In this document: positions 45,520 to 57,960 of the stretch, piece after piece
Layout of the letters: each line of letters begins with the position of its first letter
Position numbering within the stretch: the first letter of the stretch is position 1
Assembly (NCBI GenBank): GCA_943736015.1
Contig: OX031069.1
Coordinates: 17,799,235 to 17,863,234, forward strand
Direction of reading: 5' to 3'
Source: Tridacna crocea
Taxonomy: Eukaryota > Mollusca > Bivalvia > Cardiida > Cardiidae
Length of the DNA stretch: 64,000 bases
Notes under the pieces: generated by a model
The model's input: the letters and a program-made list of their open reading frames with translations, nothing else
Told to the model about the DNA's origin: nothing
Database searches by the model: none
Translations under genes and position numbers: made by a program

Positions 45520-45528
45520 GTTGGCCCC

Positions 45529-46194
45529 TAGCCAAAATCAGTCAGTGATAGATAAGACAATACGTGGAAAATGATTTCTTTTTGATTTATTCACAGCTTT
45601 GCGTAGTAATATTGCTTCGTGCGGGTATTCATGGAGGAACTATTTAGTCACATGTAGGAATCTAAAGTTTTGTTTACATCGCGTATCCAGGAAAAAGCTG
45701 CCGGATGCAAGAATTCTCGACCTAGATAAATATCGTAGGCGTCGAAAATCAGCTATACATACCTGGGGACTATGACAGCGGGTTTAACCCGCTGCCAAAA
45801 ATTATGAAAAAAACAAAAGAAATAATAAGCTAATTTGTGAAATATACAGCTTGATTAGCATGATTTTTCACCAACTACCTGATGGTATGAGCACGATGAT
45901 CTGTATGGAAAAAAAGTCGGTAAAATCTGAGACTATAATAAAAAATTAGAGTCAAATATGATGAATTCTAGACCACCTGTCTGTATGATTTACAATGACT
46001 GAAATAAGAAATGATTCTAAGTAAATCGTCTCCTCTAAACTAAGACCAGTTTGCCACGAACTTGCCGAGGTGAAAATTAGAAATAATTGAGAAACGTAGG
46101 TTTTCAATGCAATTTCGATAAGAAAATTAGTCATTACTCCCATTAATTATGTTAGATGAAGGAAAGAAGCATTTGGTTCGTCTATGAAACAGGA
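45529..46194. other. Noncoding, nothing recognised
   Basis: AT-rich sequence with only short chance frames. No repeat family or RNA gene recognised. Confidence 0.5.
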
Positions 46195-46530
46195 GATCAT
46201 GACCTTTCCGTCTTTCGAGATATTATCAAGACAAACATTCTGATCAACAGTCAAGAGTATTCGACTGAAAATGTGGCCTGCAGAGAGCGCATAAGGTTTT
46301 CATAAGATTTGACCTGGTGACCTAGTTTTTGACTTGACATAACCCATTTTCGAACACATCTGAGACATCACCGGAACAAACATTCTGACCAAGTTTTATG
46401 AGTATCGGATTGATATTGTGGCCACTAGAGCGTACACAAGGTAAACAGTTGACAACACACGACGGACGACGGACACAACACGATCACAATAGCTCACTTT
46501 GAGCACTTTTTGCTCAGGTGAGCTCAAAGG
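46195..46530. repeat. Degenerate dispersed repeat ending in GACGGACGACGGACAC
   Basis: Two loose ~150-bp units (GACAAACATTCTGATCAA, then GAACAAACATTCTGACCAA; GTGGCCTGCAGAGAG, then GTGGCCACTAGAG) followed by a GACGGACGACGG run and GAGCACTTTTTGCTC. This pattern is widespread in bivalve genomes (general knowledge, not searched). Confidence 0.6.
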
Positions 46531-49503
46531 AAGACTTGGGTTTCAATTTTCTCTCGAAATCTTTCTTACCATATTTCTGTTGAGTTGACAAGCTGTTCAC
46601 GCATTCATTATTGAACGTGGTTTATCAATTCCGATTGAAGTTTTCACCGACAGATAAGCAGAGGTGCTGTTTACTTCGTTACTGCACGACTGATTGTGGC
46701 GCATCATGTATAGGATCACGTGACTTACAGCTCAAATGGAAACGACCGTTATACGGACGAGGTTAGATGTAGGTACGGAATCAACCGAGTTGTGACGGCT
46801 GCTAACAAGCTTCAAAATGATTTTGAGAAACAAAAGAGTGGTTACCTGTTTTGCACAAGCCATTAGTCCGATTACGTACAGGTCTACAATCTTACCTCGC
46901 AATGAAAGAGATTTTGGCGTACCACTTATATTAGCCTATCGTTTTTGCTTATAATAGTTTATTTTCTTAACTATTTTAAGGGATTCTTCATCTTTTCCTA
47001 CATCATGACTGTTCTATGCTGAATTGGCTGACACTTGTAAGATTTTATTTTTACTGTCACATATCTGCATATATATTTACATTTAACTTTTGTAACGTAG
47101 ATCTGTTGAAATTTGTAACGTTTCACGATTTATACATAATTCATGCAACATTATAACCTGATGTAGTTCAAATATTAGTAATGATTTTCAAATAACTTAC
47201 ACATAGATCGGGTATGATGCTTTAATTCGGATTTTTTGCATCAGTTGGCAGTGAAGATGCACCTAAAAATGATCTAAATCACAAAAAGGTCTATATTGTT
47301 TGTGATTCATGCATGTTAACTGTTATGTTGTCATGTAATGTTATATCAGTTCTTTTTCTGGTTTATGGCAGTAACAAATGCAGACAGGAGAAATAAGCAA
47401 GTTGGTCATGGGAAGAGTAATTTCTGGGGAAAACCTTCGCAGTAGGTTTGCAGTGGGGAAAAATTGTCTTAGAAAGGACAGATACAGTACGTGACGGTGT
47501 AGGGTGTAACTCAAACTGTGTGATAGAACAAATCAACGGACTACCCGAGGTTTGCCGAATGATGATTGGTTGAGATATGCAGCACGTAACATCTTATCAT
47601 GAGACTAGTTTTGAATTTCAGAATTCTCTAGAATAGTTTTAGCCACGCCACAATATATTATCAAATATGTTTATCATATGTAATGCTAGGTTGTTTGTAA
47701 AAGAGTGTCTTAAAACTGATTGATAAATGATAAACATGCAACAGCTGACTTTTTAAGTCATTGAGAAATTGCTTGTAAAAGGAGCTTCCTTTCCCTAACT
47801 GTATTCACGGTCTGTGTCAGTTTTCATCTATTAGCATTGTAATTCTTTTTGCGATTAATATTTTTTGAAGATCACATTATTTTAACAATGAAATAATCTA
47901 GAATTGACACATTAGTTAGCATTTTTTCACAGTTGGTCATGAAAACAAGTAACACAGAAGGGAGACAAGAGAAAGAACTTAGACGAAATTTTAAAGGCCA
48001 AAAGGCGAAAATGAGTGATAGATATCAAACACAGTTTTGGAAAACTAGTGATTACCTTCTATGTACAGATCATTGCAGCAGTTTCCATAGTTTTCACTGA
48101 GTCCTCTATCTAGTTCTTTGTCAAGGATTTCAGTTTTGATAAAAGCTGTTGTATAGCAGATTGCCTGTAAATAGACCATTTGCCAAATACCGTTACTGAC
48201 GCGTCACCACGAGTTACTTCCCTTTCCACCGGACAATCTTTCCCAATCTTGTATATACTCGAATAGTGAAAGGGTCATATTTTTAAATGGATTACACCCT
48301 AAACGCGATAAATAAGACAAACAACCTAAAACGGCCTTGCCGTTAGTTTATCAATTATCTTTTTCGAAGACACACACAAAAAAGAACTCCTGCTTTATCA
48401 ATTTTTCGGTAAACTTCAGAGAGTAAAGAGGTATCATAAGCGCTGTCTCCTGCCGGGCGTGTTGATAAAACTTTTTGTATGCAGACTGCATTAACCCTTA
48501 AGCTACCAAGCGCGACTCATTGACCTTTTGCAGACAATATTGATTAAGATCATACCAGGAAGAACGTGCAGTCTGATCCTGGATCTACACTATCCGATAC
48601 GGAGATATTTTTCCTCTGGATATTCCTCTGAAATATTATTTGAGTTTTTACTATCGGCTTTAAAAGTGGCATATAATTTATTTAGTAAGATAAGGTTGAA
48701 ATACCGCCCTCCATTCCTAAAGAAATTAGTGTAAATATACCGTTAAAGTGGGACATAATAATGCATTTGAAAAAAAAAAAAAATGTTCGGGCAGAAAAAT
48801 GCATCTTTTAGCGCCAGTTATTAGAACAGACTTACCCTCCGTCACAGCTTTGAACAATTCCAAACCTTTATAAGTGATCAACGTAAGACTAAACGGGATA
48901 AACACTTAATTATGACACTTGTGTGTTAGTCGGTGCCTAAAAAGAACACAACAGCTTTTCACGTAGATCATCCACTTTGACGGTGAAATACCGAGATCAA
49001 ACAAACACCCAGCTAACCGTTTACTAGCTATTCAATGAAAACAAGTATAGCACGTATTGGCCTCCTGAAAATGAATCTCTACTATCTTTTTTTTTAGATG
49101 GGATGGAAGGTTTGACATTTGAATTAAACTTTGTTATTACGATAGTCAACTTATAAGGTAGTTCAAACAGGAACATGACAAACATGCAACTATACAGATT
49201 TTTAAAAATGTTATTTCAAAGTTACGATTTTCGCTATAAATTCAAAATGTATAATGTCACAGTTTTTTGTTAGAAGACTGTCTCTGTCTCTTAGTAGATA
49301 CTGGAACGATTTTTAGGAAAAATTATCACATTAATAGTTTAAATAAATCAAACCACAGATTCCTGGACTTAGAGCCTGTACGTTATGTGCAAACATAGAG
49401 CTCTACAGAATTCCGCAAACATTGGTTGAATAATCAGACATAAAAATAGGAAAGGTCTACTGCAGTTATATTCATGTTATCCCCCACACCCCACTTTTTA
49501 CAA
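46531..49503. other. Noncoding, nothing recognised
   Basis: About 3 kb without a supported gene, RNA or clear mobile element. Reading frames are short and in AT-rich sequence. Confidence 0.5.
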
Positions 49504-49990
49504 CACTGAATCTTTCACCAACTCTTTACGAAACAAAAATTTGATACTTGCCCAAATTGAAAGCCTTTTCAGAAAACAATTCGAATGTGGCTTAAAAATG
49601 AAATTTTCTTTAGGAAGGATAGTAAGGGAAAAGGAGAAAAGGTTGCTTACTAGAACCTTATCCCTTTTCAACAACATTTTAAAAACTATATTTCTAAGGG
49701 TCGTAAAAAGCTTGGGTTATGTGGCACAGGGTTTTAAATAGTTACTGCGAATTTTTCACAACACTTTGGAATCGTCAAGATACATAGTATATGGAGACGA
49801 TTGAATAAACGTGGGTCAAATGGTAGTAATTGTTTTTGAAAAAGTTAAAAAAAAACCTATTGTTGAAACAGGAGAAAATGCATGTTGCAAGCCCTTCCTT
49901 TTTTCCCCAAATATTTTCTCTCTCAGTTTGAAAATTCGTTTTTCACAGATGTTTCTGAACTACATATTAATTACTTTTAGTTTTAGGGTT
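49504..49990. mobile_element. Two decayed TTAA-type MITE relics
   Basis: The first (about 49520-49737) keeps CCAACTCTTTACGAAAC, CCCAAATTGAAAGCC, a core GGGAAAAGGAGAAAAGG and a worn right end GTGGCACAGGGTTTTAA. The second (about 49855-49925) keeps only the core CAGGAGAAAATGCATG..CCCCAAATATTTTCTC. Neither has both TTAA boundaries. Confidence 0.5.
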
Positions 49991-52500
49991 TTCGAAAGGG
50001 GGGTGTTAATGTTGAGAAAGTGAGACAAATAACAGAAAGTGGGACAAATCAGCAAGTCTGCCCCCTTTTTATTCTGGTAGCTCGAAATACTTTGGTAAAT
50101 GGTTGATTAGCTGTCCAGTGTCTTCAGAAAGACAGGGACAGTCCATGTACTGATTTTAAAGCACTGTTATCAAACATCCTTGTTGCATTTTCAGGCATGT
50201 ACCTATTGACGAATAACTTCATGTTATAGATCATTAACAAAAGAAACGTGGCTTCAGATCAAAATTCAACCTTCCATAACTTTTTCAAGCTTCATTTAGA
50301 GTATTTAAAAATATGTATCTAATGAAGTCTAACTAAAAATAAAGGTGAAGGGTTAAATTGGTGTTCCTTTGATCTCTGTATCGCACTGCAGGGTGGGTGA
50401 CCTTTAGAACAGCTGTGATGTACTTGCTTCTTACAGATTAACACCCACGTATCACATTAAATTGACTCTTCTTATCTTTTGTTTCATACCAATTTACCCC
50501 TTTGGTGATCATTAGTGGTCAGGATTATGAATTTTATACAGGTTTCAGGGGGTAAGTCCGTTCTTAGTCTCTACACGCTCTTTATTTCAATACGATTTCA
50601 TAAAATGCATATTTTGTCTGTTTATGATTATTTTTTTCAAACGCAATTTATCATGAAATATGTTTGAATTGTGTTAGAATTGATTTCCATAGATTTCTTG
50701 CTATGTCATTTTCTTTTCAGTTATGAATTTGTTCAAATTTAAAGGATTTGCGAACGGGATATACGGCATTTGTTATTGAAATAATGCTTTGATTGTCCGG
50801 TGTCACGTGATACTTCTGGTGCGCCGCTTACGATAAAATGGAAATATCGCTTATATCAAATCTAATTGGCAAATCGTCTATTTGTATTGCTTGTGTCAGG
50901 TCAAGGATCTTATATACGATACTTGGTGTGGCCAAGAACCGGACAAAAATCTTGAATGTGTTGCGAGCTGTCACCATGGAAAACGTTGATGTAGCATTAA
51001 TCACCACACATTTGAATCTAAGAGTTATAAAAGACTGGAAAAGGGTAGCGACTGTGCATTTTCTAATTCTAAACCTCGAATCTCTGGAAAAAATCCCACA
51101 AATATTAAAAGTCCGGTCTTATGTACATCTAAAAGACACATTCATAAAATACATATACATGCATATATCATAGGGAAACTCGTCAACCAGATATAATTTC
51201 CAGATAATGTGGATACATTTATAGGTCATCCCATATAGAAAGCGCAGCGGACGTAAGACGTATAAAAAGAATACCCAACACAGTATACAAAGATACCAGC
51301 AATCAAAATCGCAATGGAAACCAATTTCCTACATGGGCTAGCTATTTCTAAAACGGACATGACCGATTCTAATATTTCTATCTAAACTATACACTGCTAT
51401 CATGGTAATAAGTAGGCATCTGTTTTCAGCGAACCATTTTATATCCTACCCAAGAGTATTATGTCTAAGAATGTTTTATTTATTTTTGACATATTCTATG
51501 AATTCAACAAGTTAATAGAGCTTTGTGTCATGAAAAGTTAGACTTGATGACATATAAACAAAGAGACAGGCCTACGTAACTGTTTTCTACTATCTGCCAA
51601 GAGAGTGACGTCATAATGTCACAACAAGCAACTGTGGGGTACAAGCCAAGTCGCATTTTTGTGTGAATATTTTCAGTTGTCAGGTGAGTATTGTGATAAA
51701 CGAGACTCTTATGAAAAAATCAGTGTCTTGAATTACATATTGACAATGTTTGAGTCAAGTATCAGATCTATCTTTTCGAGAAAAACACAAGGTCGTTATT
51801 TTACTTTCGGTTTCACTTCCTATCATCGGAGTCGGACGCCCAAACTGCGCCCCTCTAAGCTTTATCTGGGAACAGAACTTATAAATGGATATATACAAAA
51901 AAAAAATATCAGTCAAATTTTCCATTTCCTTCAATCTCCATAAAAAATCATGTGTATAATAATTCTAAACATCTATAACTTGACAAAACTTAGTAAGTGT
52001 CTGGCTTCTAGGCCAGTGCAGTAGGGATACGGATCCGTATCTCTAGCCACAGGATTTTGACATTCTATAACCAGAAATAAATGATGAAAACTGAAAAAAA
52101 AAAATGATATAAACATGAGGAATGCAACGTCTTGATTGCTGGCGCCAGCACAGGACAGCCTTTCCCACCGAAAATCACCCAAGAAACAAACATTGATCGA
52201 TCATAATTTCCTTTAGGCTAGCGATAGACAACACAAAAATATACCTGCAACATTCAGCGATACCTCAGCAGACACCTTTTAACCACAGATACAGTATATG
52301 TCATTGGCATGTTTTACAATTTTTTTGACAATTGTGATCCATCGAGGAGGCCATTCGCCAACGTTCGAGTACTGTCGTCTGAGTATTATACTTTTTGCCG
52401 GAAATACCTGCGAAACTTGAGGTTTTACTGTTGGCTTGAAAATTAAATTCCATTTATTTAGCAGGTAAAAGTTTAAACAATTTTTGTAGCCCCTTCTTAT
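49991..52500. other. Noncoding, with a possible noncoding first exon near 51600
   Basis: No supported coding gene. The 111-residue frame at 50838-51173 has no recognisable domain. At 51606-51613 a TGACGTCA (CRE-like) palindrome precedes a strong splice donor CAG|GTGAGT at 51683/51684, which could mark a 5' untranslated exon for the CARD gene downstream. This is only a suggestion. Confidence 0.3.
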
Positions 52501-52529
52501 ACACCCGAAGGGTTGTATTATGTTATATC

Positions 52530-53780
52530 TCCCTCAGTCTGTCTGTCCTTTTGTCCGTTGCAATTTCTTGTGTGAGCAACTTCTACAGTTTCCATCGGAA
52601 TTATTTGAAACTTGCCACAATGAATTTCCATGATGTGTAGTTGTGCACCTGACTCTTAGAATTTGGATCGCTGTTTGCGTTCTAAAATTATCTGCCCTTG
52701 ATTTCTGAAATAACCAACTTTTCACTTTGAATTTTTGTTCAAGCCATAAATTCGATACTATAAAAGGTATCAACTTGAAAGTATATACACTGAACACATT
52801 ATGGAGAATTGCAGTGCTTATGAACTATAACTCTGCCACCTTTATTTTTTGAGTTACTGCCCTTTATTAATTTTCAGTTTGAATTTTTATCCAGGCCATA
52901 ACTTCCAAAATATAAAAGCTATTAACTTGAAACTTCACACACTGATAGAACCCATTATGGAGAAGTGCAGTGCACAACTTTGCCATCTTTACCTTTTGAG
53001 TTATTGCCGTTTGTTTCTGAAATTCAGCAGAGCTTATGTCATGCCGTTGTCCATCTGTCCATACGTCCGTTAGTCTTTTTCTTGTTTACGCGATAAGGTC
53101 TTCATTTTTGGTCAAATTTCATGAAACTTACACAGTTTGTTTATCTCATCAATAGCTTTAACCCCATTGATTTTGAAAAAATCCAACAAACAGTATTGGA
53201 AAAGTAACCATTTCAAGCTTAAAATTTCCATTTCCTGCTTAAGTGATAAAGTCTGTAATTTTGGTCAGCTTTCCATGAAACTTGCAGAGTTTGTTTATCT
53301 TATCAATAGCTTCAAGCCTATTGATTTTGTAAAAATTCCAACAAACAGTATGGGAAAAGTAGCCATTTCAGGTTGAAAACTTTCATTTCTTGTTTATGCG
53401 ATAAAGTCTTCATTTTTTGGTCAGATTTCCATGAAACTTACACAGTTTGTTTATCTCATCCTTAGCTTTAGCTTTAACCCTATTGATTTTGAAAAGAAAT
53501 CCAACAAACAGTATGGGAAAAGTAGCCATTTCAAATTGAACAATTTCATCGCTTGTTTACATGATAAAGTATTTATTTATGATCAGATTTTTGTGAATTT
53601 TTCAGCTTGTTTATCCCATCAATAGTTTTTTAACCCTGTTGTGTTTGAAAAACAGTCATTGAAAAGTAGCCATTTTAAGTTGAAAATGTCAATTTTTTTG
53701 TCTTTTTGCATAATGAATTCCTATGTATGCTTTATTTAAAAGCAAAATCTCTGCCAGTAGAGCATATTCAGGCCCTTAAG
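52530..53780. repeat. Degenerate ~155-160 bp tandem repeat array
   Basis: Clear units recur near 53120, 53274, 53431 and 53592, with CATGAAACTTACACAG, TTGTTTATCTCATCAATAG, ATTGATTTTGAAAA and AACAGTATGGGAAAAG. The preceding 52530-53090 has related but more diverged units (CCATAACTTCCAAAAT, GAACCCATTATGGAG). No coding function. Confidence 0.75.
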
Positions 53781-54358
53781 GACCTTCTAGTTGTAAAGAC
53801 CATAACTTCCAAACTTCAAAATCCATCATCTTGAAACTTCAAAGACTAATAGAACGCATTATGAAGAAGTGCATTGCATAAGAACCTCAATTTAGCCAGT
53901 CAAAGAAATTAAGTAGGACAACATGTCTAGATAAACATGATGGCTTCTTAGAATTGGAAAAAGGAAAAGGCCTACTTGCAGCAAAAAGTAAACAATTTGG
54001 TAGTTATAGTTCAAGCATATTTTATACTACTTATTATTTCATGCTTTCCAGTAGGATATCGAGAAATAGCAGTGAAAATATTTTTCGACCTTACACAGGT
54101 ACCACCAGTGAAAATACCGATTTTCATGTTCTTGTTGCCTAGGTAAATTGCGTGTGCCTGACAACCAGATGGGAAATATGACATCATTTACCATACAATT
54201 CTCATGCTTGACATAATATTGTAGTGTGTTGCTATGCGGGAGGGGTACGCCACGGGGAATAATGGAAAAGAACTGTACTAGATTTTGATAAAGCTCCTCC
54301 CAGAGAGGGTTAAAAGCATGAAATAAATAGAATATTTGTTGGTTTTTTTTGGTGAATG

Positions 54359-54467
54359 ATAGAAATGTATTTCATCTCGAGAACACCATCTGTAATATTT
54401 TCACTCGTGGCTGTGCCACATGTGAAACTATTACAGATGGTGTTCACCCGATGAAATAAATTTCGAT
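54359..54467. mobile_element. 109-bp hairpin MITE
   Basis: Arms of about 46 bases (GAACACCATCTGTAATA facing TATTACAGATGGTGTTC; outer AAATNTATTTCATC and its inverse) with loop GGCTGTGCC. No target duplication resolved. Confidence 0.7.
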
Positions 54468-54600
54468 CTCTCTAAGGAAAAAACAAATATCCTCTATTCA
54501 CACCATTTTAAAGTATGGACATTATTGATAATATCTGACAATATATTACAATACTATTACCAAAGTTGCAAAAGTTACAGAAAAAAATATTTGTATATTG

Positions 54601-54830
54601 TTAACCCTTTACCAAACGACGAAATTATAGACTGGTCCAAATTGAAAGCACTTGCAGAGGACAAAACAAATGTAATTAAAAAAATTGAAATTTGTTTCTA
54701 GCAGGGTAGAAAACATTGTGGGAAAAGGAGAAAATGCTGGTTAACAGCATTTTCTCCTTTTCCTACAATGTTTTCTAAAGGCTTCTATCTCAGGGTAATA
54801 AAAACCAAGGATTGTTTGGTAAAGGGTTAA
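54601..54830. mobile_element. TTAA-flanked MITE, best-preserved copy
   Basis: TTAA at 54601-54604 and 54827-54830. Termini CCCTTTACCAAACG and TTGTTTGGTAAAGGG are mutual inverses. The central palindrome AAACATTGTGGGAAAAGG..CCTTTTCCTACAATGTTT has the tip GCTGGTTAACAGC. A TTAA target and CCCTTT terminus fit a non-autonomous piggyBac-type (or Kolobok-type) element. It serves as the reference for the other copies in this window. Confidence 0.85.
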
Positions 54831-55178
54831 ACATATTTAGAAGGATGATAGGGTACTGTTATTTAGGGTGAGTGATATTTAAAGTTTGATGATGGGTACT
54901 ACTGATCAGAATTGTCTCATATATTTAACATTCTATTGCTATCCACTGGCAAACATACTTGTATATCTGTGGCATTCTGTTTAAGTACTACTTTGTAAAG
55001 GGCAGTTGAAAAAGGAGGTTCCTACATGGTTTGTCGTAATGTTTAGGACTTTTATTCCATACATAGTTCAGACAGCTGCCGTTTGATTTGCAATTTCAAA
55101 CTTTTGTAGTTATTTAGAGTTGACCTATTACAGTGCTGACAGCACTTTGATTTAATATACCATCTTGGTTCTTTTCAG

Positions 55179-55220
55179 ACAATGAGCTGATAACTGCTGA
55201 AATTATGGCTGAGGAACTAG
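55179..55220 (+). CDS. CARD-protein gene, exon with probable start codon
   Basis: Bounded by a pyrimidine-rich acceptor (GGTTCTTTTCAG|AC) and a donor (CTAG|GTAATT). The probable start is ATG at 55205 (AATTATGGC), giving MAEEL plus the first base of the next codon. The upstream part of the exon is open in the same frame (NELITAEI), so an earlier start in another exon is possible. It joins in frame (phase 1) to the exon at 55729-55850. Confidence 0.6.
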
Positions 55221-55728
55221 GTAATTCATACAGAGGCCATTTCTCTGCCCTCTCTCAATCTTTCTCTGATATAGAATAAGAAAAAACAAAAATGTTAAAT
55301 GTTTGTGTATCAGTGTTAACAATATTTTCATCAATATTTTTCAATAATATTTCAGCTATCACCTGTCTGTGCTTTCCTGGAGTTTCTTTCACAAGTACTT
55401 CATACACTATTCTTATTATACAACTGGCTACTTTTCTATAAAACCTAATTAATCCTAAACTGAGCTCTAATTAAAGACCTTTTTCAGACAGATCAAGATC
55501 AGACAGCACAGAACATGCAGTCTGACAAAGGTCACTCGGCAGAATCTTAGAAAAAACTTGTGTGAGCTCTAGAGGCAAATGCTTTCAATTTGGACAAGTC
55601 TATAATTTTGTCATTTGGTAAGAGTTAAGCTTAATTTTTCCTAGATGACTTTACTGGAGTGAGCACTTTGGGGCCAATGGCTCCCTTTTTTTTTTTTGGA
55701 AAAAAGTTATTATTTTTTACTCATTCAG

Positions 55729-55850
55729 ACTACAGTAGAGTATTGAGAAGGTGTATTTCCCGCCTGAAGGAAGATTTGGAACCAGAGTCTATCCTTGATC
55801 AGTTTACAGAGTGTGACTTTCTGTCATCAACTACCATTAGAGATATAAGG
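55729..55850 (+). CDS. CARD-protein gene, exon coding helices 1-3 of the CARD
   Basis: Acceptor TTACTCATTCAG|AC, donor ATAAGG|GTATTT. It encodes residues 6-46 counting from the ATG at 55205. DYSRVLRRCISRL and LEPESILDQF, CDFLSSTTIRDI match the helix 1 to 4 pattern of caspase-recruitment domains (..RL.EDL....ILD.L.....L....I..I). CARDs mediate homotypic assembly of apoptosis and innate-immunity complexes in the cytosol. The splice phases on both sides are consistent. The remainder of the CARD is in the exon at 58875. Confidence 0.7.
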
Positions 55851-56312
55851 GTATTTTGTAGGCTTTGTGCCTTTTGAAATTTATTAGTTCTTGAAATAAC
55901 ATATATGTGATAGATACTTTGGACAATCCTGACAAAATATTTTGTACGACACGACCAAATGACCACCAATTTTAGGCTCAAAAGGACCACTATTTTCAGT
56001 GACCAATCTACTTTTGTTATAATTCACATATACGTGGAAAAACCAGGGCCAGTAATTCTCCAAGATTTTCTAAATTTGAAATTAAAGCAACTTCTGATTG
56101 GCTAAACCATTTGGAGACCGAGAACCTTCTTAAGAATGGTTGGTGAATATGGGCCCAGTTGTGACATATCCTAATGAAAATATCATGTAGCAAATACAGA
56201 ATTAACACATTTACATGTCTAACTGTTGATAACCCTATGTCAATTGTGTCAGCAGTGCAGAACCATGTCATTATGACCATCAAAACCTTGTATCAGCTTG
56301 CTTGTAGACATG

Positions 56313-56541
56313 TTAACCCTTTACTCCATAGATACTCATTTCTACACATTGGTTGTAGGAGCCTTTGGAAAACATTGTGGTAAAAGGTGAAATTGCTCGT
56401 GACGAGCAATTTCACCTTTTGCCACAATGTTTTCAATGCTATCAAAAGGTGTCATATACACATAAGAAACAGCTTTATCCTTGCTGTTATTTAGAGTCAA
56501 TTAGAGATACCATAGAAATGCCTTATGGGGTAAAGAGTTAA
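56313..56541. mobile_element. TTAA-flanked MITE with alternative hairpin tip
   Basis: TTAACCCTTTACTCC at the left and GGGGTAAAGAGTTAA at the right. The core AAACATTGTGGTAAAAGG..CCTTTTGCCACAATGTTT has the usual arms, but the tip reads TTGCTCGTGACGAGCAA instead of GCTGGTTACCAGC. Confidence 0.8.
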
Positions 56542-57059
56542 AGGATAGAAAACTACCTTAATTAATTCTTGTTTTTTTCTCTGAATGGAATAAAACTACC
56601 GGTATGTTCTATTACCACTACATGAAATGGATTGCATGATCAATAGTTCAGTTATATATACACTACAAATCAAGTTTGTTCTTCACCAACAAATCAATCT
56701 GACAGCCAACTGTTCCTTAGTTCATTGAGTCTTTTATAATAGCTTATGTATACATTTACACAGTATTTGGCTATTTCCTAAGTTCCTTGCCATGATTTCC
56801 ACAGTTATTCAGTAATTTGTGGAAAAGGTCCTGATGATGAGATTATTTCGTGACTTCTTTGATCTACTTTTGATTTCTTTTTTTCACTAACAGAAATTGT
56901 CATTGGTCCTTTGTGAAGTGTTTAAATTGATAGATATTTGTTCTTGATACTCTATAATTGCAGCATTTTCTTTGAGTATAGAATAAATATATTGAAAGAA
57001 TGAAATTTAAAATTATTGAATTGCAACTTCTTTAACCCTAATGCTGGAAGTTGTTCTTT

Positions 57060-57960
57060 TTTATTAGCTCCACTGGCCAAAGGCCAGCGTGCTTATGTCA
57101 TGGCCCGTTGTCCGTCGTGCGTCCGTCCGTCCGTCCGTGCGTTAACTTTTTCTTTAAACATCTTCTTCTCTGAAACTACCCATCCAATTTTGATGAAACT
57201 TCACAGAAATGATCCTGCCATGGTCCTCTTCAGAATTTCTTGAAACTCTGGTTGCCATGGCAACAAAACTGAAAAAAATATAAAATCTTTGAAAATCTTC
57301 TTGTCTGAAACCGTAAGGCCTAGGGCTACCAAATTTGGCATGTAGCTTTATCTAGGGGACCTCTACCAAGTTTCTTCAAATTATAGCCCTGGGGTCAAAA
57401 TTGGCCCCGCCCCGGGGGTAACAAGTTTTACATGGGCTTATATAGGGAGAACTTTAAAATTCTTCTTCCACCTAGCCATAGGGCCTAGGGCTACCAAATT
57501 TAGCATGTAGCTTTATCTAGTAAACCTCTACCAAGGGTGTCCAACTTATAGCCCAGGGGTCAAATTTGGCCCCGCCCCGGGGGGTAACAAATTTTACATG
57601 GGCTTATATAGGGAAAACTTTCAAAATCTTCTCGCACCTAGCTATAAGGGCTAGGTCTATCAAATTTTGCATGTAGCTTTATCTAGGGGGTCTCTACCAA
57701 TGGTGCCCAAATTATAGCCCTGGGGTCAAATTTAGCCCCGTCACAGGGGCTCACAAGTTTTACATGGGCTTATATAGGGAAACTTTAATAATCTACTTGT
57801 ACATAGCCATAAGGCCTAGGGCTACCAAATTTTGCATGTAGCTTTATCTAATGGGCCTCTACCAAGAGGGCCCAAATTTTAACTTTGGGGGTCAAGTTTG
57901 ACCCCAACCCAGGGGTCACAAGTTTTATATTGGCTTTATAAACCTGTCTCATGGGTCACA
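57060..57960. repeat. Dispersed/tandem repeat block, ~165-172 bp units
   Basis: It starts with GCGTGCTTATGTCATGGCCC and (GTCC)n, then a unit like those at 39640-40960 (CTTCTCTGAAACTACCCATCC). At least four units of CCTAGGGCTACCAAATTT..CCCTGGGGTCAAA..ACATGGGCTTATATAGGG follow, near 57318, 57484, 57651 and 57824. No coding function. Confidence 0.8.

Noticed and set aside
50838-51173. 111-residue plus-strand frame
   Set aside because: No recognisable domain, splice context or repeat relation; not distinguishable from a chance frame in AT-rich DNA.
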